Shown here: positions 18,022 through 27,198 of the stretch, piece by piece
How positions within the stretch are numbered: the first letter of the stretch is position 1
How the letters are laid out: the number at the start of each line of letters is the position of its first letter
DNA from: Paenibacillus typhae
GTDB lineage: Bacteria; Bacillota; Bacilli; Paenibacillales; Paenibacillaceae
Assembly: GCF_900099765.1 (NCBI RefSeq)
Contig: NZ_FNDX01000004.1
Span: 226,362 to 290,361 of the forward strand
Reading direction: 5' to 3'
Length of the DNA stretch: 64,000 nt
Made by a program: the position numbers and the translations under genes
Notes under the pieces: model-generated
Database searches by the model: none
Told to the model about the DNA's origin: nothing
Seen by the model: the letters and a program-made list of their open reading frames with translations, nothing else

Positions 18022-18861
18022 CTAACCCTTAATCCCTGACGCAGCAACGCCTTGAACGAAGTACTTCTGCAAAGCGAGGAACACAATAACAACCGGAATG
18101 ATCGACACTACGCTGGCCGCCATAATCAGCCCGTACTCAGCGGAATACTGGGATATGAACATGCGAAGTCCAATCTGAATTGTCTTCAGCTCGGTTTTGG
18201 TCAGGTAGATCATCGGCCCGAGGAAGTCATTCCAGGTATTGACGAAGGTGAAGATCGTCAGTGTCGACAGGGCCGGCTTGGACAGCGGAAGCATAATTCT
18301 GGCCCAGATTCCGTATTCGCTGAGGCCGTCGATCCGTGCCGCTTCACATAATTCATCCGGCACACCCTGATAGAACTGGCGCATCAGGAACACCCCGAAT
18401 GCCGAGAAGGCCTGCAGTAGGATAATCGCCAGATGGGTATTGTTCAGCCCGAGCGAACGCATCATGATGAACTGCGGCACCATGTAAGCCTGCCAGGGAA
18501 TAGCGATGGTAGCGATATAGCCCAGGAACAGGATATTTTTCCCCTTGAACTGCAGCTTGGAGAAGGCATACGCTGCAAAGCTTGAGGTCAGCAGCTGCAG
18601 AATCGTAACGACTACGGACAGCTTCGCCGTATTGTAAATGAACTTACCGAGCGGAATCCGGGTCCAGATGTCCACGAAATTTTGCCAGCGCGGCACATCC
18701 GGGATCCACTGCATCGGGAAGGAAAAGACATCCTTGTTCATCTTGAGTGATGAGGACAGCATCCATACATAAGGAATCAGCATACAGAAGACTGCTGCAG
18801 CGAGCAAAGCATACACTAACACTTTAACGCTGACTCTGATGATTTTATTTGAACCTACCAT
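18022..18861 (-). CDS. Carbohydrate ABC transporter permease (MalG/UgpE type)
   Basis: A 279-residue inner-membrane permease with six predicted helices, the first after VSVKVLVYALLAAAVFCML, and the EAA loop (PDELCEAARIDGLSEYGIWARIMLPLSKPAL) that docks to the ATPase. It is the second membrane subunit of a CUT1-type oligosaccharide importer. The start follows an AGGAGG-type site at 18861 and the first permease gene ends 15 bases upstream. No ATPase gene is in the locus, so a shared MsmX-type ATPase elsewhere probably powers it, as is common in Bacillales. Confidence 0.93.
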   Translation of the reverse strand: MVGSNKIIRVSVKVLVYALLAAAVFCMLIPYVWMLSSSLKMNKDVFSFPMQWIPDVPRWQNFVDIWTRIPLGKFIYNTAKLSVVVTILQLLTSSFAAYAFSKLQFKGKNILFLGYIATIAIPWQAYMVPQFIMMRSLGLNNTHLAIILLQAFSAFGVFLMRQFYQGVPDELCEAARIDGLSEYGIWARIMLPLSKPALSTLTIFTFVNTWNDFLGPMIYLTKTELKTIQIGLRMFISQYSAEYGLIMAASVVSIIPVVIVFLALQKYFVQGVAASGIKG

Positions 18862-18876
18862 ATCGTTCTTATCCTC

Positions 18877-19815
18877 CTATTGTCCGTACTTCTTCTCGCC
18901 GCGGAACTGGACGATGGTAATACCAAGCACCAGCAGGAACAGCACAATAGCCATGGCGCTGGCATATCCGTAATCAAGCGAACGGAACGCCGTGTTGTAG
19001 ATTTGATAGACCATTACTCTTGTTGAGTCGTTCAGCTGATTGTCGGCGCCGGCAAACAGGTTGATGAAGATATCGTAGACCTTGAACGAATTAATGACCA
19101 GAATCATCAGGACAAAGAACGTCGTTGGTGCCAGCTGCGGAACCGTCACATTGCGGAACCGGCTCCAGGCATTAGCGCCGTCGAGCTCAGCGGCTTCATA
19201 TAATTCCGGGTTGATCCCCTGAAGACCTGCGAGGTAGATGACCATGTAGTAGCCCATGTTTTTCCAGACAGTAAACAGGATAACGGTGAACATCGCCCAC
19301 TCTTTATCCGCCGCCCAGCGGGGGAGATCCTCAATCGGCACGCCGGAGATCAGATGCAGGATGTTGTTGACAGGGCCCATAGTCGGGCTGAAAATAAAGT
19401 TCCATACCGCCGCCACCGCTACAAGCGATGCGACATAAGGGAAGAAGAAGACAGTACGCATAAAGTTTCGGGCAATAATCTTCTGGTTCAGCAGAATCGC
19501 CAGCGCAAGGGCAACGGCCATCGTAAACGGCACAACGCCGATTGTATAGACAATGGTATTCCATAGCGCTTTATGGAAGGTGGTATCCTTGATCAGCCGG
19601 GTAAAGTTATCCAGGCCGATGAATTCCATCGGATTGGCCCCGTCCCATTTCACAAATGCCAGGACAAAGGCAAAGAACATAGGGACAAGCGTAAAGATGG
19701 CGAAGCCGATAAAATTCGGTGCGATAAAGCTGTATGCTACCAGATGATCCCGGACGCCCTTGGACAGTATGCTTTTTGGGGCTTTTTTTGGTCTAAGTAC
19801 GGTTTCATTTTGCAT
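18877..19815 (-). CDS. Carbohydrate ABC transporter permease (MalF/UgpA type)
   Basis: A 312-residue permease with six predicted membrane helices (LVAYSFIAPNFIGFAIFTLVPMFF is the first) and the EAA motif (NPELYEAAELDGANAWSRFRNVTVPQLAP). It is the first membrane subunit of the importer. I set the start at ATG 19815 (MQNETVLRPKK) because GGAGGAGAACGA stands directly before it; an upstream in-frame extension to 19881 overlaps non-coding sequence. It lies between the binding protein and the second permease in a minus-strand operon that ends with the GH59 enzyme. Confidence 0.93.
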   Translation of the reverse strand: MQNETVLRPKKAPKSILSKGVRDHLVAYSFIAPNFIGFAIFTLVPMFFAFVLAFVKWDGANPMEFIGLDNFTRLIKDTTFHKALWNTIVYTIGVVPFTMAVALALAILLNQKIIARNFMRTVFFFPYVASLVAVAAVWNFIFSPTMGPVNNILHLISGVPIEDLPRWAADKEWAMFTVILFTVWKNMGYYMVIYLAGLQGINPELYEAAELDGANAWSRFRNVTVPQLAPTTFFVLMILVINSFKVYDIFINLFAGADNQLNDSTRVMVYQIYNTAFRSLDYGYASAMAIVLFLLVLGITIVQFRGEKKYGQ

Positions 19816-19884
19816 TCGTTCTCCTCCAAACCTTTTACCTTCTATGCAAAGGGCGGGCATGGCCCGCCCCCTGATAATCACTGC

Positions 19885-21234
19885 CTAGTTGTTCAAAAGC
19901 GCCTGCACACGGGTATTCATATCCTTCAGGCCTTCGTCAATCGTCGCATTTTTGGTCATGATGTTGTCATGCGCTTCATTCAGGATCACTTCGATGTCGG
20001 CACTCTTTTCATGCATAGGCATTTCCAGGTAAGTCTGCACAGTGGTCAGGGCAGCCTTGCTGTTCTCGTCGGCAGGGAAGCCTTCGATGGAAGTGATCGA
20101 GCTGATAACCTCATCGTTTTTGATCGCCGGAATAGTACCTGTGGAAGCAATGACAGAAGCGCCGTCTTCACCGGTCACGAATTTCATGAAATCCAGGGCA
20201 GCCTCCTTGTGCTCGGATTTCTGGTTAACCGCCAGGGAAGTGATTGTTCCCAGTGTAGTTCCTGCTTCAACACCGTCTGGATGCGGATATTTCACGATAC
20301 CCCAGTTAGTTGCCTGGGACTCGCCGCTCTTCACCTTTTCAATCTGGGTGGCGATGAACCAGCTGCCCATGTTCATCATGGCAACGGAGTTGTTGTAGAA
20401 TACGCCGGAATAGTGCGTGCTGGAGGTCTTCAGTGTTGCATAATCCATTACGATGCCGTCTTCCTGCTCTTTCAGGATGCGCTCATAGGTAGGCTTCAGG
20501 AAGTCGTAGCTTCCGTCCACTACGGTGTTCTTGCCGTCCAGGATGCCGAACAGCTGAACCGCACTGCGCCATGTATGATAATGCGCACCGTATACCTTTT
20601 CTGCGCCGCTGCCGGAGGTCATTTTTCTGGCCAGCTCATCGTATTGCTCAAACGTCATATCGTTGCTCGGATATTCAACCCCTGCTTTGTCGAAAAGGTC
20701 TTTGTTGTAGTACACGATCCAGAAGTCACTGCGGAAAGGAAGCGCATAAACCTCATCGTTCACTTCAATCTGCTCTACCGTACCGCCGTACAGTGCAGGA
20801 TCAATGCTGTTCGTGTCCATGAACCCTTTTAACGGCTCAAGATGATTCTGCTTCACCAGGTTGGAGTAGCCCGGAATGTCCTTGATGGTCAGGATATCGA
20901 GATCGGCACCGCCGGACAGCTGCGTGCTCAGCATGGTCATATAGTCGGTGGAACCAAGGTCAACATACTCGATGGTCACGTTCGGATGCTCTTTCTGGTA
21001 AGCCTCGATCAGCGGTTTATAGTAAGCGGTTGCTTCCCAGTCCCACAGCGCCCATTTTAAAGTAACAGGCTCTTGGTCCGGTTCGGAGGAAGCGCTTGCA
21101 TTAGTGCCGGCGGCGGGAGCGTTTGTTGCAGCGGCATTGTTCTGGGCATTATTGTTGTTGCCGGAGCAGCCTGCCAAGAGGCCCACGGAGAGCACTGCAG
21201 TAAAGGTCATGCCATACAATCTTTTGTAATTCAT
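19885..21234 (-). CDS. Extracellular sugar-binding lipoprotein of the ABC importer
   Basis: A 449-residue lipoprotein. The signal peptide ends in the lipobox LLAGC (C23), followed by a flexible Asn/Ala-rich linker and a cluster B/CUT1 solute-binding fold (VTLKWALWDWEATAYYKPLIEAY, DILTIKDIPGYSNLVKQNHLEPL, ALPFRSDFWIVYYNKDLFDKAG). It captures an oligosaccharide for the two permeases downstream. It begins the operon binding protein, permease, permease, GH59 and is divergent from the sensor kinase gene. The start ATG follows AAAAGGGGATAATTCA. The substrate is inferred from the neighbours only. Confidence 0.93.
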   Translation of the reverse strand: MNYKRLYGMTFTAVLSVGLLAGCSGNNNNAQNNAAATNAPAAGTNASASSEPDQEPVTLKWALWDWEATAYYKPLIEAYQKEHPNVTIEYVDLGSTDYMTMLSTQLSGGADLDILTIKDIPGYSNLVKQNHLEPLKGFMDTNSIDPALYGGTVEQIEVNDEVYALPFRSDFWIVYYNKDLFDKAGVEYPSNDMTFEQYDELARKMTSGSGAEKVYGAHYHTWRSAVQLFGILDGKNTVVDGSYDFLKPTYERILKEQEDGIVMDYATLKTSSTHYSGVFYNNSVAMMNMGSWFIATQIEKVKSGESQATNWGIVKYPHPDGVEAGTTLGTITSLAVNQKSEHKEAALDFMKFVTGEDGASVIASTGTIPAIKNDEVISSITSIEGFPADENSKAALTTVQTYLEMPMHEKSADIEVILNEAHDNIMTKNATIDEGLKDMNTRVQALLNN

Positions 21235-21552
21235 TGAATTATCCCCTTTTCTTCTTGTATTGTTGACCAGCCATCATCTTCTGAAGCTATTTCACATTCT
21301 ACCGGGTTACAGCGGGAGATGGGATGTATTTTCCTGCGCAGATCATTCACTTTTATGTCCTGTTTGCGCTTTCATTGTCCTGGACCTGTAATTTTCTATT
21401 CAAAACCTGTAAAATTTCGGCTTCCTTCCTCCCCCTCTATTTTGCAATACCGGAATATGCTATGGTGGTTATAACGCTTTTTGCAGCAGCATCCGATAAT
21501 CTTGTAAACGCTTCACTACATTTCTTGTGTACCAAAGGAGAGAATCACCACG
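21235..21552. other. Divergent control region between binding-protein operon and two-component system
   Basis: This 318-bp region carries the promoters for both directions but I could not identify convincing -35/-10 pairs. A purine-rich AAAGGAG at 21534-21540 is the ribosome binding site of the sensor kinase. No gene or RNA element is recognisable. AraC-type response regulators of this kind usually act on such a region. Confidence 0.5.
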
Positions 21553-23319
21553 ATAAGAAGATCTACTATTAAAAGCCGCATCATCCTGATCATGATTGTG
21601 TTTGCGCTGCTTATCGCTACCCTGCTGTCCTTTTTCAGCTATGAGCTCATTTCCTATTATCAGCGCAAAACGACAATTCAGGCAACCGAGTTCAATCTGC
21701 AGCTTGTCTCCCATATTATAGAACAAGATCTGCTCAACCTGTCCGTTCTGGCCATGACGAGCAGTACGAATTCTCCAACCAATACGCTGCTGGCGGATTA
21801 TTTCGAATCACCGGATGCCAAAGCCAGGGATGCGCTGGATGTATTCAGCTCGATGCAGGAGGATTTCCAGATTAACCGTTCCTATAATTATGTCCGCCGG
21901 CTGATCGTAACCGACAATAAGGGAAAATTTCTGCAGCTCGACAATTCAGTCAGTATATCCACTCCGCTTACCATTCACAATATCGGCCAGATTACCGGAC
22001 TGAACAACGAGACTACAGAGGAATTTGACCAGGTGATCAAGGACCCGCTCTCCACCGCCTATGGCATTCCGTTTATTCTGCCGATATACGGCGACCGCGC
22101 TTCCCGGATCGGAACCGTCTACCTGCTGGTCAACACCTCCGTCATTACCGACAAGCTGAAGGGCTACACCCTGCCGGAGGATTCGCGTCTGCTGCTGACG
22201 CTTGGTACCAATCATTATGAGATTATCGGTGACAAAATACAGCCCGTTACAACCCCATATCACCCGGTCGCTTATACGCAGGATGAGCCTGTCGGCCCGA
22301 TGACCAGGCTGTCTGAAATCAGCCTTGAAGGTGAGGAGCGGACGCTGGCCGTCTCCTACGTGGTCAGAAGCGGAGTCGAGCTGACCCAGACGATTGCCGG
22401 CAACCAGTTCGCGCCGAAGGCAAATATATGGATACCGATTATGTTCGGCGTCTGCCTGTTAGTGCTTGTGCTTAGCGGTATCATTACCTTGTATCTGACC
22501 CGGACGATCAGTCTGCCGGTCGAGAAACTGAAGAAACGGATCGACAAAATCGCCCAGGGGAACTTCCTGCTCGACCGCAACATTGAGTGGAACAGCGAGC
22601 TTGGTGATGTCGGCAGGGGGATCAACCGCCTGTCCCAGGACATCATTGCCCTGATGGACAGCAGGCTGGCCGATGAGAAGCAGAAGCAGGAGCTGGAGTA
22701 CCGGATGCTGCAGAACCAGATCAACCCCCATTTTCTCTATAACACGCTGAATTCGATCAAATGGATGGCTACGATTCAGAACGCCACCGGCATTGCGGAA
22801 ATGACGACCTCCCTGTCGAGGCTGCTGCGCAGCATTGCCAAAGACAACCGCCGCCTGCTGCCGCTGCGAGACGAGCTGAACCTGCTGGAGGATTATTTTC
22901 TGATCCAGAAATACCGCTACGGAAGCACTGTAACGATGGTGCAAAGCATTGCGGACGAGGAACTGCTGGGCGGGCTGATTCCGCGCTTTACCCTGCAGCC
23001 GCTGGTGGAGAACGCGATTTTTCACGGCATTGAGCCCAAGGGCAGAGGCGACATCCTGATTACCGTGGCCAAAAGCGGCTTCGGCGACATTCTGATTACA
23101 GTCGAGGATAACGGGATCGGCATGGAGGAGGAGCAGATTACGCATATCCTGTCCAAGCCGGAGGAAGGGTCCAAGGGGCTGTTCGAGAACGTCGGGCTGC
23201 GCAGTGTCAATGAGCGGCTGCAGCTGGCGTTCGGGGAGCCTTACGGGCTGTCGATTGAGAGCAAGCCGGGACAATATACGCAGATGAAGCTTCTTATCCC
23301 GTTCCAGCTGAAGGAATAG
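21553..23319 (+). CDS. YesM-type sensor histidine kinase
   Basis: Membrane sensor kinase of about 588 residues: helix 1 (IILIMIVFALLIATLLSFF), a large extracellular domain (about 45-290), helix 2, HAMP (about 310-375), a His_kinase domain with the phospho-accepting His near 393 (NQINPHFLYNTLN) and an HATPase domain (VEDNGIGM). It should sense the imported glycan and phosphorylate the downstream AraC-type regulator. The first canonical start, ATG 21592, has no ribosome binding site and would cut the basic N-terminus, while a perfect AAAGGAG lies at 21534. In-frame ATA (21553) or ACG (21550) is better placed, so I give 21553 as the tentative start. Confidence 0.85.
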   Translation: MRRSTIKSRIILIMIVFALLIATLLSFFSYELISYYQRKTTIQATEFNLQLVSHIIEQDLLNLSVLAMTSSTNSPTNTLLADYFESPDAKARDALDVFSSMQEDFQINRSYNYVRRLIVTDNKGKFLQLDNSVSISTPLTIHNIGQITGLNNETTEEFDQVIKDPLSTAYGIPFILPIYGDRASRIGTVYLLVNTSVITDKLKGYTLPEDSRLLLTLGTNHYEIIGDKIQPVTTPYHPVAYTQDEPVGPMTRLSEISLEGEERTLAVSYVVRSGVELTQTIAGNQFAPKANIWIPIMFGVCLLVLVLSGIITLYLTRTISLPVEKLKKRIDKIAQGNFLLDRNIEWNSELGDVGRGINRLSQDIIALMDSRLADEKQKQELEYRMLQNQINPHFLYNTLNSIKWMATIQNATGIAEMTTSLSRLLRSIAKDNRRLLPLRDELNLLEDYFLIQKYRYGSTVTMVQSIADEELLGGLIPRFTLQPLVENAIFHGIEPKGRGDILITVAKSGFGDILITVEDNGIGMEEEQITHILSKPEEGSKGLFENVGLRSVNERLQLAFGEPYGLSIESKPGQYTQMKLLIPFQLKE

Positions 23320-23351
23320 TCTGTACTACTAAAAGCAAGGAAGTGATACGT

Positions 23352-25001
23352 TTGATCAAGCTGCTGATTGCCGATGATGAGGCACTGGTCTGCATCGGCC
23401 TGCAATCCATGCTGAAATGGGAGCAGTATAACATAGAGATTGTCGGCATTGCCCACAACGGGGCCCAGGAGGAGGAAATGATCGACACCCTCCGCCCGGA
23501 TATTGTCATCAGCGATATCAAAATGCCGATCAAAACCGGTCTGCAGGTAGCAGATTCTGTCCGCAAAAAATACGGCCGCGTTCCCCTGTTCATCATCCTG
23601 ACCAGCTACGAGGAGTTCGAATATGCGCGCAGCGCCATTGAAGTGCAGGCTGCCGATTATCTGGTAAAGCTGGAGCTGACGCCGGAGACGCTGGCCGCCT
23701 CCATTCAGCGGGCGATTACCCTGCTCGGGGAATACCAGACAATCGAGAGCTACCCCAAACTGGTGCACCGCGGCAACCTGCAGGCCGAGCGCGATAAATT
23801 TTTCGTCCGGCTGTTCAACAATCTGTTCGAGAACAAGAACCAGTACCTGCTGCAGCAAGAGGACCTCGATCTCGACCTCAGCGAATCTGCTTATGTAGTA
23901 TGCACCTGCCGGATTCTCGGGCCGGACACCGTCCCGCCGCGCGGGGATAAGCTGGTCGCGCTCTGCTCAAGCACGGTGCAGATGGCCAAGGATACGCTTA
24001 CGTCCATCAGGCCCTGCCATGTAACGAGCCTCGACCTGCGCAACTTTGCCGTGACCCTCCCTGTCTGCGGAACCGATCCGCAGCTGTGGATGCCGGACAC
24101 CCAGAAGCTGCTGGCCGACATGGCCTCCGTCCTTCACAACTATTTCAATGTGACGATTATCGGGGCGATCGGCTTTGCCGTGGAGGACCCTTATCTGCTG
24201 CGGGAGAGCTATCTTGCCGCCCGCAAGGCGCTGCCGGCTGCGGTGAAGGCCCATTCCTTCGTCTTCTTCTCCGAGGGCAAGCCGCCGGAGCAGGACTTTC
24301 CGTTGTTTGATTTCTCGGAGTCGCGCTCCGAGATCCGGCGGGCCTTTGAGGAGATGGATACCCAGGCGCTGTACGCCATCATCTCCAGAATGATTGAAAT
24401 CTTCGACGGCCGGTCAGACCTGCTTGTTCCCGCCACGGACGCAGCCTGCAATATTCTCTACATGGCTACCTCGCTGCTGGCCGACGGCGAGGAGATCGTG
24501 GAGCATATCTTTGAGCATGACCCGGAGGGCTACCGGGCGATCTATCAGATGCACACTATCGAAGAGATTGCCGGCTGGCTGGTCTGCTTCCGCGACGGCG
24601 TCTCGGAAATGCTGTCCACCCGCAGGCAGAGCTACAAGGAGCAGATCGTCAAGAATGTCCAGGAGTACATCAAACGCAACCTCGGCTCCAAGCTCTCGCT
24701 TAACCAAGTGGCCGATGTCTTCAATTTCAGCCCTAACTACCTGAGCCACCTGTTCTCCAAAACGGCCAAGGTCAATTATGTGGAATACATCACCGAGACC
24801 AAAATATCGGCCGCCAAAGAGATGATGCTGCGCGGCGAAGGCCGGATCTATGAAATCTCTCAGAAGCTCGGCTATGAGAGCGCCTTCTACTTCAGCAAGG
24901 TATTCAAAAAGGTAACCGGCATGTCGCCGCGGGAGTATATTCAGCAGGCGGAGGCAGGTGCAGCGTCTGAGCGGGGTGTGCAGGAGAATGGGCGGGGCTG
25001 A
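23352..25001 (+). CDS. Response regulator with AraC-type DNA-binding domain
   Basis: A 549-residue regulator. The receiver domain (1-120) carries the acidic pocket (ADDE) and the phosphorylation site D55 in VISDIKMP. A central region of about 270 residues is of the kind found in YesN-like regulators. The last ~100 residues hold two HTH motifs (SLNQVADVFNFSPNYLSHLFSK; GRIYEISQKLGYESAFYFSKVFKKVTGMSPREY). It follows the sensor kinase by 32 bases and should control the divergent importer-GH59 operon. I prefer TTG at 23352, 9 bases behind AAGGAA; GTG at 23343 is too close to that site. A strong terminator follows. Confidence 0.92.
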   Translation: MIKLLIADDEALVCIGLQSMLKWEQYNIEIVGIAHNGAQEEEMIDTLRPDIVISDIKMPIKTGLQVADSVRKKYGRVPLFIILTSYEEFEYARSAIEVQAADYLVKLELTPETLAASIQRAITLLGEYQTIESYPKLVHRGNLQAERDKFFVRLFNNLFENKNQYLLQQEDLDLDLSESAYVVCTCRILGPDTVPPRGDKLVALCSSTVQMAKDTLTSIRPCHVTSLDLRNFAVTLPVCGTDPQLWMPDTQKLLADMASVLHNYFNVTIIGAIGFAVEDPYLLRESYLAARKALPAAVKAHSFVFFSEGKPPEQDFPLFDFSESRSEIRRAFEEMDTQALYAIISRMIEIFDGRSDLLVPATDAACNILYMATSLLADGEEIVEHIFEHDPEGYRAIYQMHTIEEIAGWLVCFRDGVSEMLSTRRQSYKEQIVKNVQEYIKRNLGSKLSLNQVADVFNFSPNYLSHLFSKTAKVNYVEYITETKISAAKEMMLRGEGRIYEISQKLGYESAFYFSKVFKKVTGMSPREYIQQAEAGAASERGVQENGRG

Positions 25002-25035
25002 GCGCCGGTTGATAAGCAGCAAACGTACCAGCCGC

Positions 25036-25074
25036 AAAAAACCTTCAGGGATGATGTGTCCCTGAAGGTTTTTT
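25036..25074. terminator. Bidirectional rho-independent terminator
   Basis: A perfect 10-bp stem (CCTTCAGGGA and complement, 7-base loop) with A6 before and T6 after it ends the two-component operon and can also stop minus-strand transcription. Confidence 0.92.
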
Positions 25075-25150
25075 GACGTCTGACAGGCTGCATGAGCAGG
25101 GCTCGCTTTTCGCCAGCCTGTGCCATTATTCTATTCTGTTGTACCTGCTG

Positions 25151-25315
25151 CTACTCGATCTTTCCGCCCTCAACCACCAGCTCATCGGTATAGCCTTCAC
25201 CGTATACCTCATTCAGCGTCGCCTTATAAGCCTCTTGGATGAACTGCTCCTTGCCCAGCGTCTCCAGCTCGGTGTTAAGCCAGTTCAGCAGCTCGGTATT
25301 GCCCTTGGCTACTGC
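25151..25315 (-). pseudogene. Remnant of an amino-acid ABC transporter binding protein (C-terminus)
   Basis: The minus strand from 25315 to the stop at 25153..25151 encodes about 54 residues (AVAKGNTELLNWLNTELETL ... YGEGYTDELVVEGGKIE) typical of the C-terminal lobe of polar amino-acid binding proteins (SBP_bac_3). In-frame TAA at 25318..25316 and unrelated sequence beyond show that the rest is lost. It has no start or ribosome binding site. The decayed copy directly precedes a pair of 51-bp-spaced repeat modules, which may mark the junction of the deletion. Confidence 0.75.
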
Positions 25316-25358
25316 TTATGTCAGCATATTCAGCCCAGTATTCGCAGCCGGAGAGGCG

Positions 25359-25431
25359 ATAAGGTTGCTGTGGTCCGTTAGCGTAGCCTGAAGAGTTACT
25401 TTCCGGTAAATAAGGGCTCTGCGGTCCGTTA
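25359..25431. repeat. Pair of 22-bp repeat modules spaced 51 bp (element D)
   Basis: The module ATAAGG-NNN-CTG-N-GGTCCGTTA occurs at 25359-25380 and again at 25410-25431, exactly 51 bp apart. The sequence between the copies is not repeated. This spacing equals that of elements A and C in this window. It lies between the binding-protein remnant and the GH43-like gene; the rest of the stretch to 25487 shows nothing recognisable. Confidence 0.7.
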
Positions 25432-25487
25432 AGACTGCAAGATCCGGATGGATTCAAGAGCACGGACAACCCAACCAAATCTGCGCA

Positions 25488-26426
25488 TTAATCCTGATCC
25501 GGCAGCAGCCGGAGCTCAAATGCCTCGTTACGGTCGCAGACAAGCACGCCGTCAATTACATCCAGCCGGGCAGCCTGAACCGAGGAGCGGCGGCTCTGGT
25601 ATCTACCTTCAGGGGTGTCTTCGCTCTCGCTGCCGTCTCTGCCGGGATGCGTGAAGTAGAAAATATAAGCCTCATCACCCTGCACGACCACATCTGCATG
25701 CAGCCCGATAGTACCATCATCCTCACGGCTTCCCGGCTGGTCCAGGATCAGACCGTTACGCTCCCATGTCTCCAGGTCACCGGAACGGAAGACGCCCTGC
25801 CCGCGCCATTCGTCTACAATCATCCAGTAGTGGTCTTTGAACCGGAAGACGTTGGCCCCTTCATGCGGCCGTCCGGTGATGACAGGTCCGGTAACCTCCC
25901 ACTGGTACAGGTCCTTGCTGTCCGCTGCATAGGTATGCGACCCGTTCGCCTCATCCTTGTACCACATGCGGAACCCGCCGCCGGGCAGCTCATGGATGCA
26001 GGCATCGATTACCCGGTCCGAGCTCAGCTCAAGCCGGGAACGGAAGTTCCACTCCAGCAGGTTAGTGCTGGTATAGTGGAGCATGTCGCGCCGGTGGCCG
26101 GCCCAGCCGGACGGAATGCCCTGAATGTAGCTGACGTACATATGGTACAGCCCTTCATGCCAGATAATCTCGGGTGCCCAGAACGTATTGCGGCCCCATT
26201 CGATATCGAGCCCCTGCAGGGTGCCGCGGTATAGCCAGCTTGTCCCGCCGTCGCGCGAGGAAGCAACACCGAGGTCTGTACCGTGTACCCAGGCCACACC
26301 TTCTCCCTCCGCCGTCACTCTGCGGTTCGTATAGATCATCCACCATTCCTGTGCTTCCCGGTTCCAGATGATGACCGGATCAGCCGCCCCGTCGTATACC
26401 GGGTCCCTGAATAAAGGTGCCTTCAT
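25488..26426 (-). CDS. GH43-like five-bladed beta-propeller glycosidase
   Basis: A 312-residue protein without signal peptide whose repeats fit a five-bladed beta-propeller glycosidase (GH43/GH62/GH32 superfamily). Landmarks are YDGAADPVIIWNREAQEWWMIYTNRR (the Asp after GA is the probable base), NTFWAPEIIWHEGLYHMYVSYI, a likely acid in WYKDEANGSHTY, and HYWMIVDEWRGQG. Family members remove arabinose, xylose or galactose units. It probably acts in the cytoplasm on side chains of imported oligomers. The start ATG at 26426 follows GCAGGAGAGGA. It stands alone, close to the polysaccharide locus. The exact family number cannot be fixed by eye. Confidence 0.75.
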   Translation of the reverse strand: MKAPLFRDPVYDGAADPVIIWNREAQEWWMIYTNRRVTAEGEGVAWVHGTDLGVASSRDGGTSWLYRGTLQGLDIEWGRNTFWAPEIIWHEGLYHMYVSYIQGIPSGWAGHRRDMLHYTSTNLLEWNFRSRLELSSDRVIDACIHELPGGGFRMWYKDEANGSHTYAADSKDLYQWEVTGPVITGRPHEGANVFRFKDHYWMIVDEWRGQGVFRSGDLETWERNGLILDQPGSREDDGTIGLHADVVVQGDEAYIFYFTHPGRDGSESEDTPEGRYQSRRSSVQAARLDVIDGVLVCDRNEAFELRLLPDQD

Positions 26427-26696
26427 TGTGTTATCCTCTCCTGCAAATGTTATGCGCCGCTCGGGAGCTGCTTATAATACTACACTATTCTTATCTGCCC
26501 GATAATCTCCCTGAATGATTACTTTGAATGGTGAGAGCAGCCGTTAAACCGCAGTTGCTGTCTCACTCCTCACCGTTCACCATCATAGCCGGAGATCTGA
26601 GCCGGGCGCGTATTACTTCCGTTATCATATATAGCCGTCAGGTTGAATCCGGCAGAACGCATTTAAGAAGTTGCGCCAAAGAGATGTTAATGTATC

Positions 26697-27020
26697 CTAA
26701 TTGGCGTCCAACGCTGCGAACTGCACTTTTTCCTCATCACTAAGATTTTCTGTTGTAATCTCTTCCATCCTGTTCCAGACCTGAGTAACGCCAGATTCAA
26801 TTTCAAGCCCTGCCAGGGTGAGCGAGACGAGGGTTACCCGACTATCTTCTTCCGAGCGGCTGCAGGTGACAAGCCCCGCGTCTTCCAGCCGGCGAACGGA
26901 TTTCGCAATGGTAGAGTGGTCAAGGCGCAACGCTCTCGAAAGACTATTCTGTTACTGGCTGTCCCGTTGCCAGAGCTGCATTAGTACGAGCTCCTGCCCG
27001 GGACATAACCCTGCTTCCTG
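26697..27020 (-). pseudogene. MarR family regulator, broken by a nonsense codon and 5' loss
   Basis: One continuous minus-strand frame reads QEAGLCPGQELVLMQLWQRD, then SQ, a TAA stop (26954..26952), then QNSLSRALRLDHSTIAKSVR and the wing (RSEEDSRVTLVSLT). This is the winged-helix core of a MarR regulator interrupted by a single stop, most simply a CAA to TAA change. Upstream of 27020 the frame meets further stops and the N-terminal dimerization helix is missing; the C-terminus also looks short. The part after the stop could only start internally. The neighbouring ltrA may once have been its target. Confidence 0.8.
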
Positions 27021-27198
27021 TTAAATTGTTATTTATGGAAAACAGGGAACCGGGCGTTTCTCTGGTGTGTACGGTCTCCTCTAACACACTGATATCTTGA
27101 CTTGTTCTCAGCCAGTCTTGCGGTAATCCAGAGAAAGCCATTATGATAGGGAAAACAAACAGCAAGCCGGAAATCATCCGGACGGCTAAGGAGGCCTG

